DNA of 64,000 bases from Strigamia acuminata (taxonomy: Eukaryota; Arthropoda; Chilopoda; Geophilomorpha; Linotaeniidae), in contig OX442322.1 in NCBI GenBank assembly GCA_949358305.1, positions 9,920,001-9,984,000 on the forward strand. Direction: 5' to 3'. Each line of letters begins with the position of its first letter. The stretch's first letter is position 1. The position numbers were made by a program, and so were the translations under genes. Under the pieces are notes generated by a model, which did no database searches, was not told where the DNA came from, and saw only the letters and a list, made by a program, of their open reading frames with translations. Shown one piece after another: positions 1 to 10,715 of the stretch.

Positions 1-1105
1 TAAAAATTTCTTAAAAAGACTACACGAAAAAGGGAAAAACCCCGGGAGATCAAAGAACTCAAGTCCAAAGAGCTAATAACGTGGTAAATTGGCAAACTCG
101 ATTAAAAAGGGAAACTTGGAAACAAGTAGCTTTGCTTCTCACATATTAAACCAAAAATTCTTACCAAAAACGTGAGTGAACAAAGAATAAAGCTATTAAC
201 CAGCACAGGCATAAATGCGATCAGAAAATTGAACTCCCTTATTAAATCCAGACACAGAAAGCCAATAAATACGTACAAATCATTCTTTGGCACTTAAACA
301 ATGAACTGAGGACAATAGCAACCTAACCGTAAGCGAGGAGGGCAAAAACAGAAGTTTAGGGTTTAAGGGGACTCCAAACAAGGCGCAAATAGGCGTGGAA
401 ACTAGCTACACTTGCACAACGACGTATGCAGAAGCATGAAACAGAACTAACGCCCCAAAACTCCCAAAACAACCACAATTTCCCCCAAAAACCTTAAAAT
501 TAACATTTGATGAAAACGAGAAAATATAATCGACAAAAAAACGAAATCTTCATTGCCGACTCTAGTACATTGCGTTGTGTATAACTGGCGGCCGACTGAC
601 GCTTGAAGAGTGACTCTTCCAAACTCGGTGACCATTCTGTGTGCGCTGACGGCACGAATCTTTTGGCGGGACTGTCCGGTACAACTGAGAGAACTCGCTC
701 TGCTGCTGAAGAAACAACTCGACTGGAATCTTGACCGCGTCGCTTGTGAGACGACGCACGTCTGTGTGGACACAGCCTCGTACTGTCCAACGAACTGGGC
801 ACACGAAATCCTGGAAAATCTTGCCGAAACTCTCTCCATCGACGATCCCGAAGTGGTCGCTGCATTCCGCCATACGACGCACTCGTACTGGGCGAATCTG
901 AGACGAATTTCGCCATCCCGAGCAGCAATTCTCGATTTGACCGACAGCCACACGCATTGCGCTTGTAAATGCGCTGGCTTCACACGATGCGTCTGTCGTC
1001 ACTAAGCGCTGGCAGCCTCCACTGCAATTACCGATCTTGTTTCCGAAAATGGCGGCGATGTCACCCATTTTCGAACTCACGGCAACCTGACGACACTTGG
1101 CTAGC

Positions 1106-1130
1106 ATCCTGGTCAAGCAAAACGGCACCA
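1106..1130 (-). promoter_or_regulatory. Primer-binding site relic (tRNA-His type) with 7-nt insertion, N773 copy 1
   Basis: On the minus strand TGGTGCCG is followed by seven extra bases (TTTTGCT) and then TGACCAGGAT, four bases after the LTR. Without the insert it equals the site seen intact at 36508-36525. The same insert is present at 2302-2326 and 3791-3815. Confidence 0.7.
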
Positions 1131-1134
1131 ACTT

Positions 1135-1895
1135 TGTTTCTAGCAGTGCTTGAAGACCGTGTTGCACTCTAGAAGACATTTGAAAATGGTTAAAATAAAT
1201 AACCCTACTTACTAAAACTTGTGATGAGCTCCAAAAAAGATGATGCATTGCAGGAGAAATCCTGCTTGAAATCCCTGCAAAGTGGCCTAACAAGTGTCTG
1301 GAAGAACTCACCACTAATGTGTTAAATAACACATAAACAAACCGAATTTATTGTAAAGTTAACATCTATCAAAATACACAGAAAAAGAGAGGAGAAAATT
1401 ACATATCTTAACCCTAGAAAACTACATAACAAGTCACAGTGTAGTTGCTGCGCAACCTACAACAATTAGAGCAACGAGTGGCAACAATCATTCGCAAGAG
1501 GCGAATTGTCCCTCTAGTGACAAAATGATAAAGCATATACAAGAAAATACACAGTTTCAAGTATAAAATCATTACAAAAGGCACAAAACCGTAATACATT
1601 AAGACAAAGTGTTTCAAATAAACGAACTAACTTAGGAACTAACAGCAGCGACTCTTTGGACGAATCCAAGCAGTAAAACTCCAAAGAATCAAGGAAAAGA
1701 TACAAGATTACCTAAAAAAAGACAGCTTAAATCAGGTAAAACATAACTCCCACGTCACAAACTACACGAAATTCATTTAACATTTAGCCAAAACTTAAGC
1801 TGCACTCTTAACTAAACACAAACTTAAATAATTGATCAATTAAAGCAAATCCGCTATTGCGATAGCAAAAATCCATGTTGCACGTGCTCGCAACA
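1135..1895 (-). repeat. 5' LTR of N773 copy 1 (diverged subtype)
   Basis: 761 bp on the minus strand, from TGTTGC at 1895 to ..GAAACA ending at 1135. The first 90 or so bases and the last 80 match the 773 bp LTR of the complete copy closely, but the middle (about 1215-1400) is clearly diverged, so it is a different LTR subtype or a mosaic. The same diverged middle is found in the LTR at 2331-3013. Confidence 0.8.
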
Positions 1896-3013
1896 CTGCT
1901 GAAGACGAAACAACTCGACTGGAATCTTGACCGCGTCGCTTGTGAGACGGCGCACGTCTGTGTGGACACAGCCTCGTACTGTCCAACGAACTGGGCACAC
2001 GAAATCCGGGAAAATCTTGCCGAAACTCTCTCCATCGACGATCCTGAAGTGGTCGCTGCATTCCGCCATACGACGCACTCGTACTGGGCGAATCTGAGAC
2101 GAATTTCGCCATCCCGAGCAGCAATTCTCGATTTGACCGACAGCCACACGCATTGCGCTTGTGAATGCGCTGGCTTCACACGATGCGTCTGTCGTCACTA
2201 AGCGCTGGCAGCCTCCACTGCAATTACCGATCTTGTTTCCGAAAATGGCGGCGATGTCACCCATTTTCGAACTCACGGCAACCTGACGACACTTGGCTAG
2301 CATCCTGGTCAAGCAAAACGGCACCAAAAATGTTTCTAGCAATGCTTTGTGGCCGTGTGGCACTCTAGAAGACAACAGAAAAAGCTTATAACAAATAAAC
2401 CTACTTACTAGAACTTGTGATGAGCTCCAAAAGAGATGATGCATTGCAGGAGAAATCCTGCTTGAAATCCCTGCAAAGTGGCCTAATAAGTGTCTGGAAG
2501 AACTCACCACTAATATGCCAAATAACACATAAACAAACCGAATTTAATGTAAAGTTAATATCTATCAAAAGTACACAGAAAAGAGAGGAGAAAATTACAT
2601 ATCTTAACCCTAGAAATCTACATAACAGTCACAGTGTAGTTGCTGCGCAACCTACAACAATGAGAGCAGCGGCTCTTAGCAACGAGTGGCAACAATCACT
2701 CGCAAGAGGCAAATTGTCCCTCTAGTGACAAAATGATAAAGCGTATACAAGAAAATACACAGTTTCAAGTATAAAATCATTACAAAAGGCACAAAACCGT
2801 AATACATTAAGCCAAAGTGTTTCAAATAAATGAACTAACTTAGGAACTAACAACAGCAACTCTTCGGACGAATCCAAGCAGTAAAACTCCAAAGAATCAA
2901 AGGAAAAATACAAGATTACCTTAAGAAAGACAGCTTAAATCAGGTAAAACATAACTCCCACGTCACAAACTACACGAAATTCATTTAACATTTAGCCAAA
3001 ACTTAAGCTGCAC
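1896..3013 (-). mobile_element. N773 non-autonomous element, copy 2 (left fragment, host of copies 1 and 3)
   Basis: Minus-strand element whose LTR was split by the plus-strand copy at 3014-8910. This fragment holds the distal 683 bp of its LTR (3013 to 2331), the primer-site relic at 2302-2326 and about 430 bp of leader (to 1896), where copy 1 is inserted. The missing proximal LTR piece lies at 8915-9005. The 4-bp sequence GCAC occurs at both break points (3010-3013 and 8911-8914), as expected for a target duplication. Confidence 0.8.
2331..3013 (-). repeat. Distal part of 5' LTR, N773 copy 2
   Basis: Ends in ..GAAACA (minus strand) at 2331 like other N773 LTRs. With the 91 bp at 8915-9005 it adds up to 774 bp, matching the 773 bp family length. 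Subtype is the diverged one shared with copy 1. Confidence 0.8.
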
Positions 3014-3786
3014 TGTTGCGAGCACGCGCAACATGGATTTTTGCTATCGCAATAGCGGATTTGCTTTGATTAATCATTAATTTAAGTTTGTGTTTAGTTA
3101 ATAGTGCAGCTTAAGTTTTGGCTAAAGGTTAAATGAATTTTGTGTAGTTTGTGACGTGGGAGTGGTGAATTACCTGATTTAAGCTGTCTTTCTTAAGGTA
3201 ATCTTGCATCTTTTCTTTGATTCTTTGGAGTTTTACTGCTTGGATTCGTCCAAAGAGTTGCTGTTGTTAGTTCCTAAGTTAGTTTATTTATTTGAAACAC
3301 TTTGTCTTAATTTATTACGGTTTTGTGCCTTTTGTAATGATTTTATACTCGAAACTGTGTATTTTCTTGTATACGCTTTATCATTTTGTCACTAGAGGGA
3401 CAATCCGCCTCTTGCGAGTGATTGTTGCCACTCGTTGCTAAGAGCCGCTGCTCTAATTGTTGTAGGTTGCGCAGCAACTACTCTGACTTGTTATATGTTT
3501 TTTCTAGTCCTAAGTAACGTTGATTTTCTCCTCTCTTATGTGTAATGTTTTGATAGATTTTAACTTTACAATAAATTCGTTTTTGTGTGCTAACTTGAGC
3601 ACAATAGTATTGAATTGTCCCAACATGTTCACAGCTCACTTTACAGGTTTCACATCAAGGTTTTTTCCTGTAATGGACTTTCTTCTTTGGGATTCTTCAC
3701 AAGTTCTGGTAAATAGGGTTATTTATTTTAACCATTTTCAAATGTCTTCTAGAGTGCAACACGGTCTTCAAGCACTGCTAGAAACA
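3014..3786 (+). repeat. 5' LTR of N773 copy 3
   Basis: 773 bp, TGTTGC to GAAACA. The first 20 nt form an inverted repeat (TGTTGCG, 6-nt loop, CGCAACA). It matches 8138-8910 and 35731-36503 without a difference that I could see. Confidence 0.9.
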
Positions 3787-3790
3787 AAGT

Positions 3791-3815
3791 TGGTGCCGTT
3801 TTGCTTGACCAGGAT
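3791..3815 (+). promoter_or_regulatory. Primer-binding site (tRNA-His type) split by 7 nt, N773 copy 3
   Basis: TGGTGCCG, then TTTTGCT, then TGACCAGGAT, four bases after the 5' LTR. The first eight bases can still pair with the CCA end of tRNA-His; the rest is displaced by the insert. The related LTR context at 36508-36525 has the uninterrupted 18-nt site. Confidence 0.75.
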
Positions 3816-4584
3816 GCTAGCCCAGTGTCGTCAGGTTGCCGTGAGTTCGAAAATGGGTGACATCGCCGCCATTTTCGGAAACAAGATCGGTAATTGCAGT
3901 GGAGGCTGCCAGCGCTTAGTGACGACAGACGCATCGTGTGAAGCCAGCGCATTCACAAGCGCAATGCGGGTGGCTGTCGGTCAAATCGAGAATTGCTGCT
4001 CGGGATGGCGAAATTCGTCTCAGATTCGCCCAGTACGAGTGCGTCGTATGGCGGAATGCAGCGACCACTTCGGGATCGTCGATGGAGAGAGTTTCGGCAA
4101 GATTTTCCAGGATTTCGTGTGCCCAGTTCGTTGGACAGTACGAGGCTGTGTCCACACAGACGTGCGCCGTCTCACAAGCGACGCGGTCAAGATTCCAGTC
4201 GAGTTGTTTCTTCAGCAGCAGAGCGAGTTCTCTCAGTTGTACCGGACAGTCACGCCAAAAGATTCGTGCCGTCAGCGCACACAGAATGGTCACCGAGTTT
4301 GGAAGAGTCACTCTTCAAGCGTCAGTCGGCCGCCAGTTATACACAACGCAATGTACTAGAGTCGGCAATGAAGATTTCGTTTTTTTGTCGATTATATTTT
4401 CTCGTTTTCATCAAATGTTAATTTTAAGGTTTTTGGGGGAAATTGTGGTTGTTTTGGGAGTTTTGGGGCGTTAGTTCTGTTTCATGCTTCTGCATACGTC
4501 GTTGTGCAAGTGTAGCTAGTTTCCACGCCTATTTGCGCCTTGTTTGGAGTCCCCTTAAACCCTAAACTTCTGTTTTTGCCCTCC
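3816..4584 (+). other. N773 leader, GC-rich and open in several frames on both strands
   Basis: This stretch stays free of stops in three plus frames (reading to 4359, 4421 and 4474) and in one minus frame of 131 codons (4311 to 3916). The same pattern is kept in the copies at 610-1005 (plus frame) and 36626-37021 (minus frame) and partly at 1875-2201. The minus product looks the most protein-like (an amphipathic Leu/Lys-rich stretch, and Cys residues near its end), but no known domain is recognised. Near-identity of copies makes conservation uninformative. It could be a captured host fragment in antisense, or simply GC-rich structured leader RNA. A GTGAGT donor-like site lies just downstream of the primer site, and the motif ACACAACGCAATGT (4341-4354), shared with the other two families, is near the end. 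Confidence 0.4.
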
Positions 4585-7500
4585 TCGCTTACGGTTAGGT
4601 TGCTATTGTCCTCAGTTCATTGTTTAAGTGCCAAAGAATGATTTGTACGTATTTATTGGCTTTCTGTGTCTGGATTTAATAAGGGAGTCCAATTTTCTGA
4701 TCGCATTTATGCCTGTGCTGGTTAATAGCTTTATTCTTTGTTCACTCAAGTTTTTGGTAAGAATTTTTGGTTTAATATGTGAGAAGCAAAGCTACTTGTT
4801 TCCAAGTTTCTCTTTTTAAACGAGTTTGCCAATTTATCACGTTATTAGCTCTTTGGACTTGAGTTCTTTGATCTCCCGGGGTTTTTCCCTTTTTCGTGTA
4901 GTCTTTTTAAGAAATTTTTAGGCTTAATGACAGGAGCGTCGTCACATTTGCAAATTTTTAGTGGTGTTGGCCAGTTAGTCGTCAGCTCGGGGTCGATTAA
5001 CTCCCGCTTTTAGCTTTCTGCCCTACGCTAAAGTTAAATTACTAGTTATTGTGAGCCAACCAGTTCCTTCTCCTCGTCCTTCCCGCCTATCAGAGCGGCG
5101 GTCAGGGGGGTCCTTGAGTGATCTGGCTTCTTCTCGTCATGTGAGCCTGCTCTTGTGTTTGGAATGTGGACGACCTCTGGTCTTTACGTTTTGTGTCCAA
5201 TGTTTTTCGTGTGCCGCACGAGTTTCCTCGTGAGCTCTGGTGTCGATCATCTCTCCGCTTCGGGAGAGGGCACACCCGTTTGGATTAGTTTCTTTGTTGC
5301 TCGAGTCTTGCTGAGCGAGCGCTGGCCCGCGAGGTCAGTCGGTTCTTATCTGTCAGTCAATTTCTGTTCGGTTAGATTGTTATACGACTTGTTTGCAAGT
5401 GGGTTTGGATTTAGATAGGCGTGTGACTTCTGTCGGTGCTGGAAGTTTAGAGCAGCCGATCCGCACCGCCCACTGGGCAAGTCCAGTTTTTGTTGTTGAC
5501 CGCTGCACCCAGTGTCTACCGCTGGTGATGTACGTTCTGCATTTTCGCTTTCTCTTCGTTGAAACGTCCGTAGCGTTTCATGAGTCTTCATTAGTGATTA
5601 GTCTCGCCTTTTATCGTTTAAAAAAGGGAGTTTAGTTATTCTAGTTCTTTGGGGCAACCTTAGAATTTGGACATTTTAGCTTATTCGTTTAGGAAATAGC
5701 TTGCTTGCTATTTTTGGGTTGCGGCTAGCTAGCGTGGCGTTAGGGTATAGGTACTTGTTTTTGATGGTCGTTTTTGCTGTGCACAGCAAAGACTGCCATT
5801 CGATGTGTTACAGAGGGCAGGTTTGCACTGCCATACTCTGTTAGATGTCGTGTCCGAGACATAGTCCCTGCGCCTTTTGGCGGCCCCTATTTCTACGTTT
5901 GCTTCCCGTGACTGAGTAGTTGTTGTTAGTCTTTCATCCCTAGCTCTGCAGTGAGGCAGACATGCACTAGGCAGGGAGCCCACTCTAGGATGGGTCGAAG
6001 GACGTGTGTGTGCGGCCTTCTTGGCGCCGGCACTCGGCAACACGTTTTAGTCATTGGACAACACGTGCTTTCAGTAGAGTGGCGATTTCCGGAAGTCGGC
6101 TTGCTGATCGACGATGTGGTCAATGGGTATGTGAGCGAGTCAATTGTCGACTTGCAGTTGCTTACCGGTTCCAGTAATGCGGTTGGCAACTGGCAAGTCC
6201 TTCTGCTCATGTCTATGTGTGACGCCCCTCGCAATCAGGGACGTCAAGCAACCCCCCCTCTTCTCTCGTTTCTCGGTTCAATCATATTGGTTCCGACTCG
6301 GGGTGGGCCAAGCGTTCATACAGTAGCCTCCTTATTGGAGCATGGGGTTTTAACTAGATCTAGTTTCTATTTCCCTCTCGGTTAAAGAAGTTTCAGTCTT
6401 CGTGGTAGTCTGCTCACAACAGGCTACACGGTGGCCCGAGTGCGGACGTGCAGTCCATCGGGTACCTCCTTGTTCAAGGCGCATTCGTAAAGCGCAGCTC
6501 GGTTGAAAGAAAGCCACCGGTTTTAATTTCTTTTCAACGACGTGATTAGTTTTCGTGCAGGAAGTGTAGCTTCGTTTCATTTGGTTGCAGTTGCACTGCT
6601 TCCAACGTTTTTCAGTATCGTTTGACACCTGTTGATCTTCAAAAAGAAGCAGGCCCCTTTCCTTTCTTTTCTCATGGGGAGGAAATGGATTGATTATTTG
6701 GGTACGGACTTATTCCCTCTTCGAAAAAAAAGCAGAAAGTTTAGTGTTTTGGAATTCTTGCTGGTTTTCACAGTTCCAGTTTGTTAGTTTCCCTTGTGAG
6801 GCCATACTTGGCCAATAGCTTTAGTGATAATATTGACGTTTTTGCCGGTATTTATTTGCACGGAACGTGCTCGTTTTTTTTAGATAATTGAACCGTTTTC
6901 TCTTATTAGTTAGATAAAGTTGTGGTCGATGGGTCAGCGTGCGCGTGTTTCATTGTCACTGTGAACAAGAGGTCGCAGTTGGCTTGCACAGTCATCTGAC
7001 CAAGTCTTTCCTTTTTTCTTTATTCTCTGCTCTTAGCGGTTTCGTGGGTTCATGTCAAGTCAGGGTGCGGTCAACGCCTTTGCGTGGCAGTTGCTGCGAA
7101 TGGTTCGCATTGCCTGAGCTTCATGCTTTTTCGTTCTCTTTTTCCTTCTTCTGGCGTGATCCTGTTAGCTAGGTGGTCATGGCTTTGGGTAAGTGGTTAG
7201 TTAGTCACTCTTTGCGAAAGAGTGGTGCCTAGGTCTTGACGGCATTTTCTAGTTCTTCGTACGAATGCTGGGTGGTTGGTCAGACGATAGGTCTGGGTCA
7301 ACGCATTCATTCCCTTATTTTGCATTTTTCTTGTTTTCTAGAAAAGGGTCGTCTTTAATAGTTTAATAAGTTTGAGTTCGCAGCTTGTGTTTGCAGGCGG
7401 ACGGAGGTTTCCGTGGTACGTTGCCACTTGAGCGCTGGCTCGAGAACAACGAGGCGGTGAAGCCTGCCGTGTCTCAAGTTTGTTCCTTTTTGCGTTCCAA

Positions 7501-8110
7501 GTTTCTTCTAGTCTTCATGCATGTCTTGTTCCTTGCGAGACCATGCTCGTTCAAGAGCTTTTGTGACAGTTTTCCTTCCTCTTTGACGAGGATTCTCGTT
7601 TTCCTGTTTTTAGCTTTCATTAGTTTAAGCGTCTGTCTACGGGTTGACAGACTGAGCTTTCTGAGAAGCTCCCGCAATGTTCTCACGTTGTTCCGGTTAG
7701 AAAACCCGTTCAGTCGGATTTTCTAAAGGTATTTTGTGTGTGTGCCACGTGTCTATTGGCGACGTCGTAGCCCCTCGGTGTCTGGAGTAGGTCATCGTGG
7801 CACGGCCCTTCTCTTTCTTCTCTCGTGTTTTAAGTTTCTTTTAGTTTTTGTTGGTTGTTGATAGGAAGTGCGCCGCAACGCAACTTCTCTTTTCTTTCGT
7901 CTCTCCGGTGTTTTTGGGCCGCGATCCGACTTCGATGCCCTTGACCCTGGGACGCTCCTAGAGGTCTCGGATGTTTAGGTTACAGCTTTTTGCCTTCGTG
8001 TCTATGGTTTTGCCTTCGCGACTTTTACAAGGTCGAGCTTGGCTTCGATACTTTTTCTTCCCGTTCTCTTGGTTTTGATGGGGAATTCCTTCAACGGTTT
8101 TCTGCCTTGC
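4585..8110 (+). other. N773 interior without recognisable genes
   Basis: About 3.5 kb with only short ORFs (the longest about 140 codons, 5951-6385, with no recognised domain). It is T-rich with GC islands and carries many short perfect hairpins, for example 5251-5268 (6-bp stem) and 7206-7224 (8-bp stem, 3-nt loop). The same sequence recurs at 34131-35730, 37641-38098 and 63057-64000. It includes the empty target GATT (5375-5378) for the BEL cluster and the junction point (about 6540) at which the N1506 element abuts related sequence at 34131. Confidence 0.6.
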
Positions 8111-8137
8111 CTTCCCTTCTTCTTTGGCCGGCAACGC
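8111..8137 (+). promoter_or_regulatory. Polypyrimidine tract and 12-nt motif before the 3' LTR (N773)
   Basis: A 15-nt all-pyrimidine run (8111-8125) is followed by GGCCGGCAACGC and then directly by the LTR. LTR elements normally have a polypurine tract here. BEL and N1506 have the same arrangement (24850-24892; minus strand 27131 to 27102), which argues that it is a functional signal of this group. It is repeated at 35704-35730. Confidence 0.6.
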
Positions 8138-8910
8138 TGTTGCGAGCACGCGCAACATGGATTTTTGCTATCGCAATAGCGGATTTGCTTTGATTAATCA
8201 TTAATTTAAGTTTGTGTTTAGTTAATAGTGCAGCTTAAGTTTTGGCTAAAGGTTAAATGAATTTTGTGTAGTTTGTGACGTGGGAGTGGTGAATTACCTG
8301 ATTTAAGCTGTCTTTCTTAAGGTAATCTTGCATCTTTTCTTTGATTCTTTGGAGTTTTACTGCTTGGATTCGTCCAAAGAGTTGCTGTTGTTAGTTCCTA
8401 AGTTAGTTTATTTATTTGAAACACTTTGTCTTAATTTATTACGGTTTTGTGCCTTTTGTAATGATTTTATACTCGAAACTGTGTATTTTCTTGTATACGC
8501 TTTATCATTTTGTCACTAGAGGGACAATCCGCCTCTTGCGAGTGATTGTTGCCACTCGTTGCTAAGAGCCGCTGCTCTAATTGTTGTAGGTTGCGCAGCA
8601 ACTACTCTGACTTGTTATATGTTTTTTCTAGTCCTAAGTAACGTTGATTTTCTCCTCTCTTATGTGTAATGTTTTGATAGATTTTAACTTTACAATAAAT
8701 TCGTTTTTGTGTGCTAACTTGAGCACAATAGTATTGAATTGTCCCAACATGTTCACAGCTCACTTTACAGGTTTCACATCAAGGTTTTTTCCTGTAATGG
8801 ACTTTCTTCTTTGGGATTCTTCACAAGTTCTGGTAAATAGGGTTATTTATTTTAACCATTTTCAAATGTCTTCTAGAGTGCAACACGGTCTTCAAGCACT
8901 GCTAGAAACA
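8138..8910 (+). repeat. 3' LTR of N773 copy 3
   Basis: 773 bp, same ends as 3014-3786, followed by the target duplication GCAC (8911-8914). Confidence 0.9.
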
Positions 8911-9005
8911 GCACTATTAACTAAACACAAACTTAAATAATTGATCAATTCAAGCAAATCCGCTATTGCGATAGCAAAAAATCCATGTTGCGCGTGCTCG
9001 CAACA
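8911..9005 (-). repeat. Proximal part of 5' LTR, N773 copy 2
   Basis: The first 91 bp (minus strand, TGTTGC at 9005) of the LTR whose remainder is at 2331-3013, preceded by the GCAC duplication. Seen alone with 8138-8910 it mimics a terminal inverted repeat. The flank from 9006 (CAGGTGA) is N1506-type interior, so copy 2 is inserted in an N1506-like element. Confidence 0.85.
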
Positions 9006-9645
9006 CAGGTGATATTTGGACAAACAATGACCAAATACACTAACTGCTCAACTAAACCGCTAGTGATCTGAATGATATACAGACAGACTCACTGTAAACT
9101 CTATGCTACTAAAGATCTGAGTGGCGCAACACCCAGTCTCTAATTCCTATAGTAGACTAATTCCTGTTAACTGCTAAACTCTCTAAATTCCTAAGGATTT
9201 GAGTGATGCAACACCCAAAAACTCTAAGCTGTCAAGCAGACTCTTTTAACTACTAGGCTATCTAAATCTCCCCTGCCTAAGCAGTTATAGTGGAGAAAAA
9301 CTTAAACTTTAACTTAAACACGAAAATGCACACTTCCCCTCCCCCCAGAAGGGACACACCAAAAAACCCAAAAAACGGCCCACCAAAAAACACTTTAAAA
9401 ACTAAAACTGTTCTTCTTCTTTCAGGCTGTAGCTGTTCAACTTGCACATTGCGTTGTGTTTGACTTGGCAGACTCAGGACGTCAATGGCCGCTCTCACGT
9501 GACTCTCTGGCGTGCGCACTTGATGCCGGTCGCTCACGGAACCAGCCGTACAAACAAACCAACTGGCACGCACCAAACCACTTGAATCACTTGCTGAACG
9601 TCCGAATGACCTCTTTTTCATGCGCGCTGTACACACGCGCATGAA

Positions 9646-9665
9646 ATCCTGGTATCACGGTACCA
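9646..9665 (-). promoter_or_regulatory. Primer-binding site, N1506-like remnant
   Basis: TGGTACCGTGATACCAGGAT on the minus strand: the tRNA-His-type site with two extra bases (TA) after TGGTACCGTGA and a C-to-A change at position 5. It lies 13 nt after the LTR end. Confidence 0.6.
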
Positions 9666-9678
9666 AAAAACAGCTCCC

Positions 9679-9943
9679 TGTAGCAAACAACCTTGGATCT
9701 CACAGGAAAAAACTGGCGAATTGGTCACCAAACTCTGGAAACCGCCCGAGACTGTATAGTGGTTGAAGAGACAAGTTGAAATCCTCTCTCTGAGCATAAG
9801 CCTAACTTGAAGAAGTGTTAGGCCTGACTGCATGAAACTAGGCCTGACTGCATTTAGATAAAGTGATTGGCAAAACCTCTTTAGCTGCTGGGTAGAAATT
9901 CCGGGCTCCCAGGGAGGAGGAGAGCAGGCAAAGCTCTCTACTC
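9679..9943 (-). repeat. LTR end of N1506-like remnant
   Basis: 265 bp, ending GCTACA on the minus strand. It is diverged from the neighbouring 9944-10200 segment of the younger LTR, with which it forms an imperfect direct repeat. Confidence 0.65.
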
Positions 9944-10715
9944 TGTAGCAAACAACCTTGGATCTCACAGGAAAAGACTGGCGAATTGGTCACCAAACTC
10001 TGGAAACCGCCCGAGACTGTATAGTGGATGATGAAACAAGTTGAATTCTCAGCCCAAGTTGTAGGCCTAAATGCATCTGGAGAAATTAGGCCCAACTGCA
10101 TTTAGTTGAAGTGATTAAAGCAGCTCTCTGGATACTGGGGAAAAAACCTTGTGCCTTCAGTGAGGAGGAGAGCATGCAAAACTCTCTACTCACTCATTAT
10201 CATGTTTCTTGTAGCAGAAAACCAGATCAGAAATGATTCACCCAAAGCAGAGTAAAAACACATCAACTGGCTTTATTCTTAACAACAGATAACAACTATT
10301 GCTTCTTTAGCAACCTACTCTAACAACAGTGCGCCTAGCAACTAAATCATAGCAACAACAAGCTACAATGCAATGATGCAACAATGGCGTAATTCAATCT
10401 GAACTAAAATAGCTTAAAACCTATGTACATTTGTTCTTAAAACATAAATAGAATTTAGACAAAATAAAGCAATGAAACCAAGGCAAAACTCAATCTAAAA
10501 TATACTTAACAATTAACAAAGCAAAAAGAAGATTAACAACCAATGGCAAGGCAGCCTACCTCAATACTCATCTCTGCACTTGTTTGTAAAGTTAAGTGAA
10601 ATTAACAAATGTACAGTTAAAACACTTCTATAAAATCACAAAGTATTAAAATAAATATTGCTACCCAGCTTGCTATGTTCTAGGAAAATCTCCCAGCAGT
10701 GCTCAAACACAAAGA
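9944..10715 (-). repeat. N1506 3' LTR, distal part (772 bp)
   Basis: Matches 32625-33396 of the 5' LTR. It ends GCTACA on the minus strand at 9944 and is interrupted at 10715/10716 by BEL-1; AAGA (10712-10715) is the target duplication. Confidence 0.85.

Larger units (their letters stand above)
1..1895 (-). mobile_element. N773 non-autonomous LTR element, copy 1 (5' part; runs off the window)
   Basis: Read on the minus strand this is a 5' LTR (1895 to 1135), a primer-site relic and about 1.1 kb of leader and interior that continues beyond base 1. Bases 1-1172 are a near-perfect reverse complement of 3749-4920 (x pairs with 4921-x with no net indel), which identifies it as the same family as the complete copy at 3014-8910. 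Its LTR starts TGTTGC at 1895 and abuts interior sequence of another N773 copy (1896 onward), so it is inserted inside that copy. No reverse transcriptase or other pol domain is visible. The left end and its target duplication are outside the window. Confidence 0.8.
3014..8910 (+). mobile_element. N773 complete LARD-type LTR element, copy 3 (5897 bp)
   Basis: A complete element with two 773 bp LTRs (3014-3786 and 8138-8910) that look identical, flanked by the 4-bp duplication GCAC (3010-3013, 8911-8914). The uninterrupted target can be read as GTGC in the plus orientation at 35821-35824. The 4351 bp interior has no gag, protease, reverse transcriptase, RNase H or integrase signature, so the element must move with proteins supplied in trans. 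Its termini, primer site and pre-LTR tract match those of the autonomous BEL elements in this window, which are the likely helpers. Identical LTRs point to recent insertion. Confidence 0.88.
9006..9943 (-). mobile_element. N1506-like element, diverged remnant (interior, primer site, LTR end)
   Basis: Read on the minus strand: the last 265 bp of an LTR (9943 to 9679), a tRNA-His-type primer site at 9665-9646 and about 640 bp of leader and interior to 9006. It aligns with 32160-32880 of the complete N1506 element but is clearly diverged and has extra sequence around 9020-9270. The motif ACACAACGCAATGT is present (minus, 9459-9446). Short ORFs on both strands at 9277-9642 are not recognised. It is cut on the left by N773 copy 2 and on the right by the younger N1506 LTR. 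Confidence 0.7.

Noticed and set aside
3916-4311. Minus-strand 131-codon ORF as a host or element gene
   Set aside because: No domain recognised, three plus frames are also open, and the near-identical copies give no conservation signal; kept as a finding only.
8138-9005. A DNA transposon or MITE with terminal inverted repeats of about 93 bp
   Set aside because: The right repeat is the start of an opposite-strand N773 LTR whose other part is at 2331-3013, with GCAC duplicated at the break.
9679-10200. Simple tandem duplication at the end of the N1506 LTR
   Set aside because: The two units are too diverged and the left one is followed by its own primer site and leader, so it is a separate older element; a duplication cannot be fully excluded.
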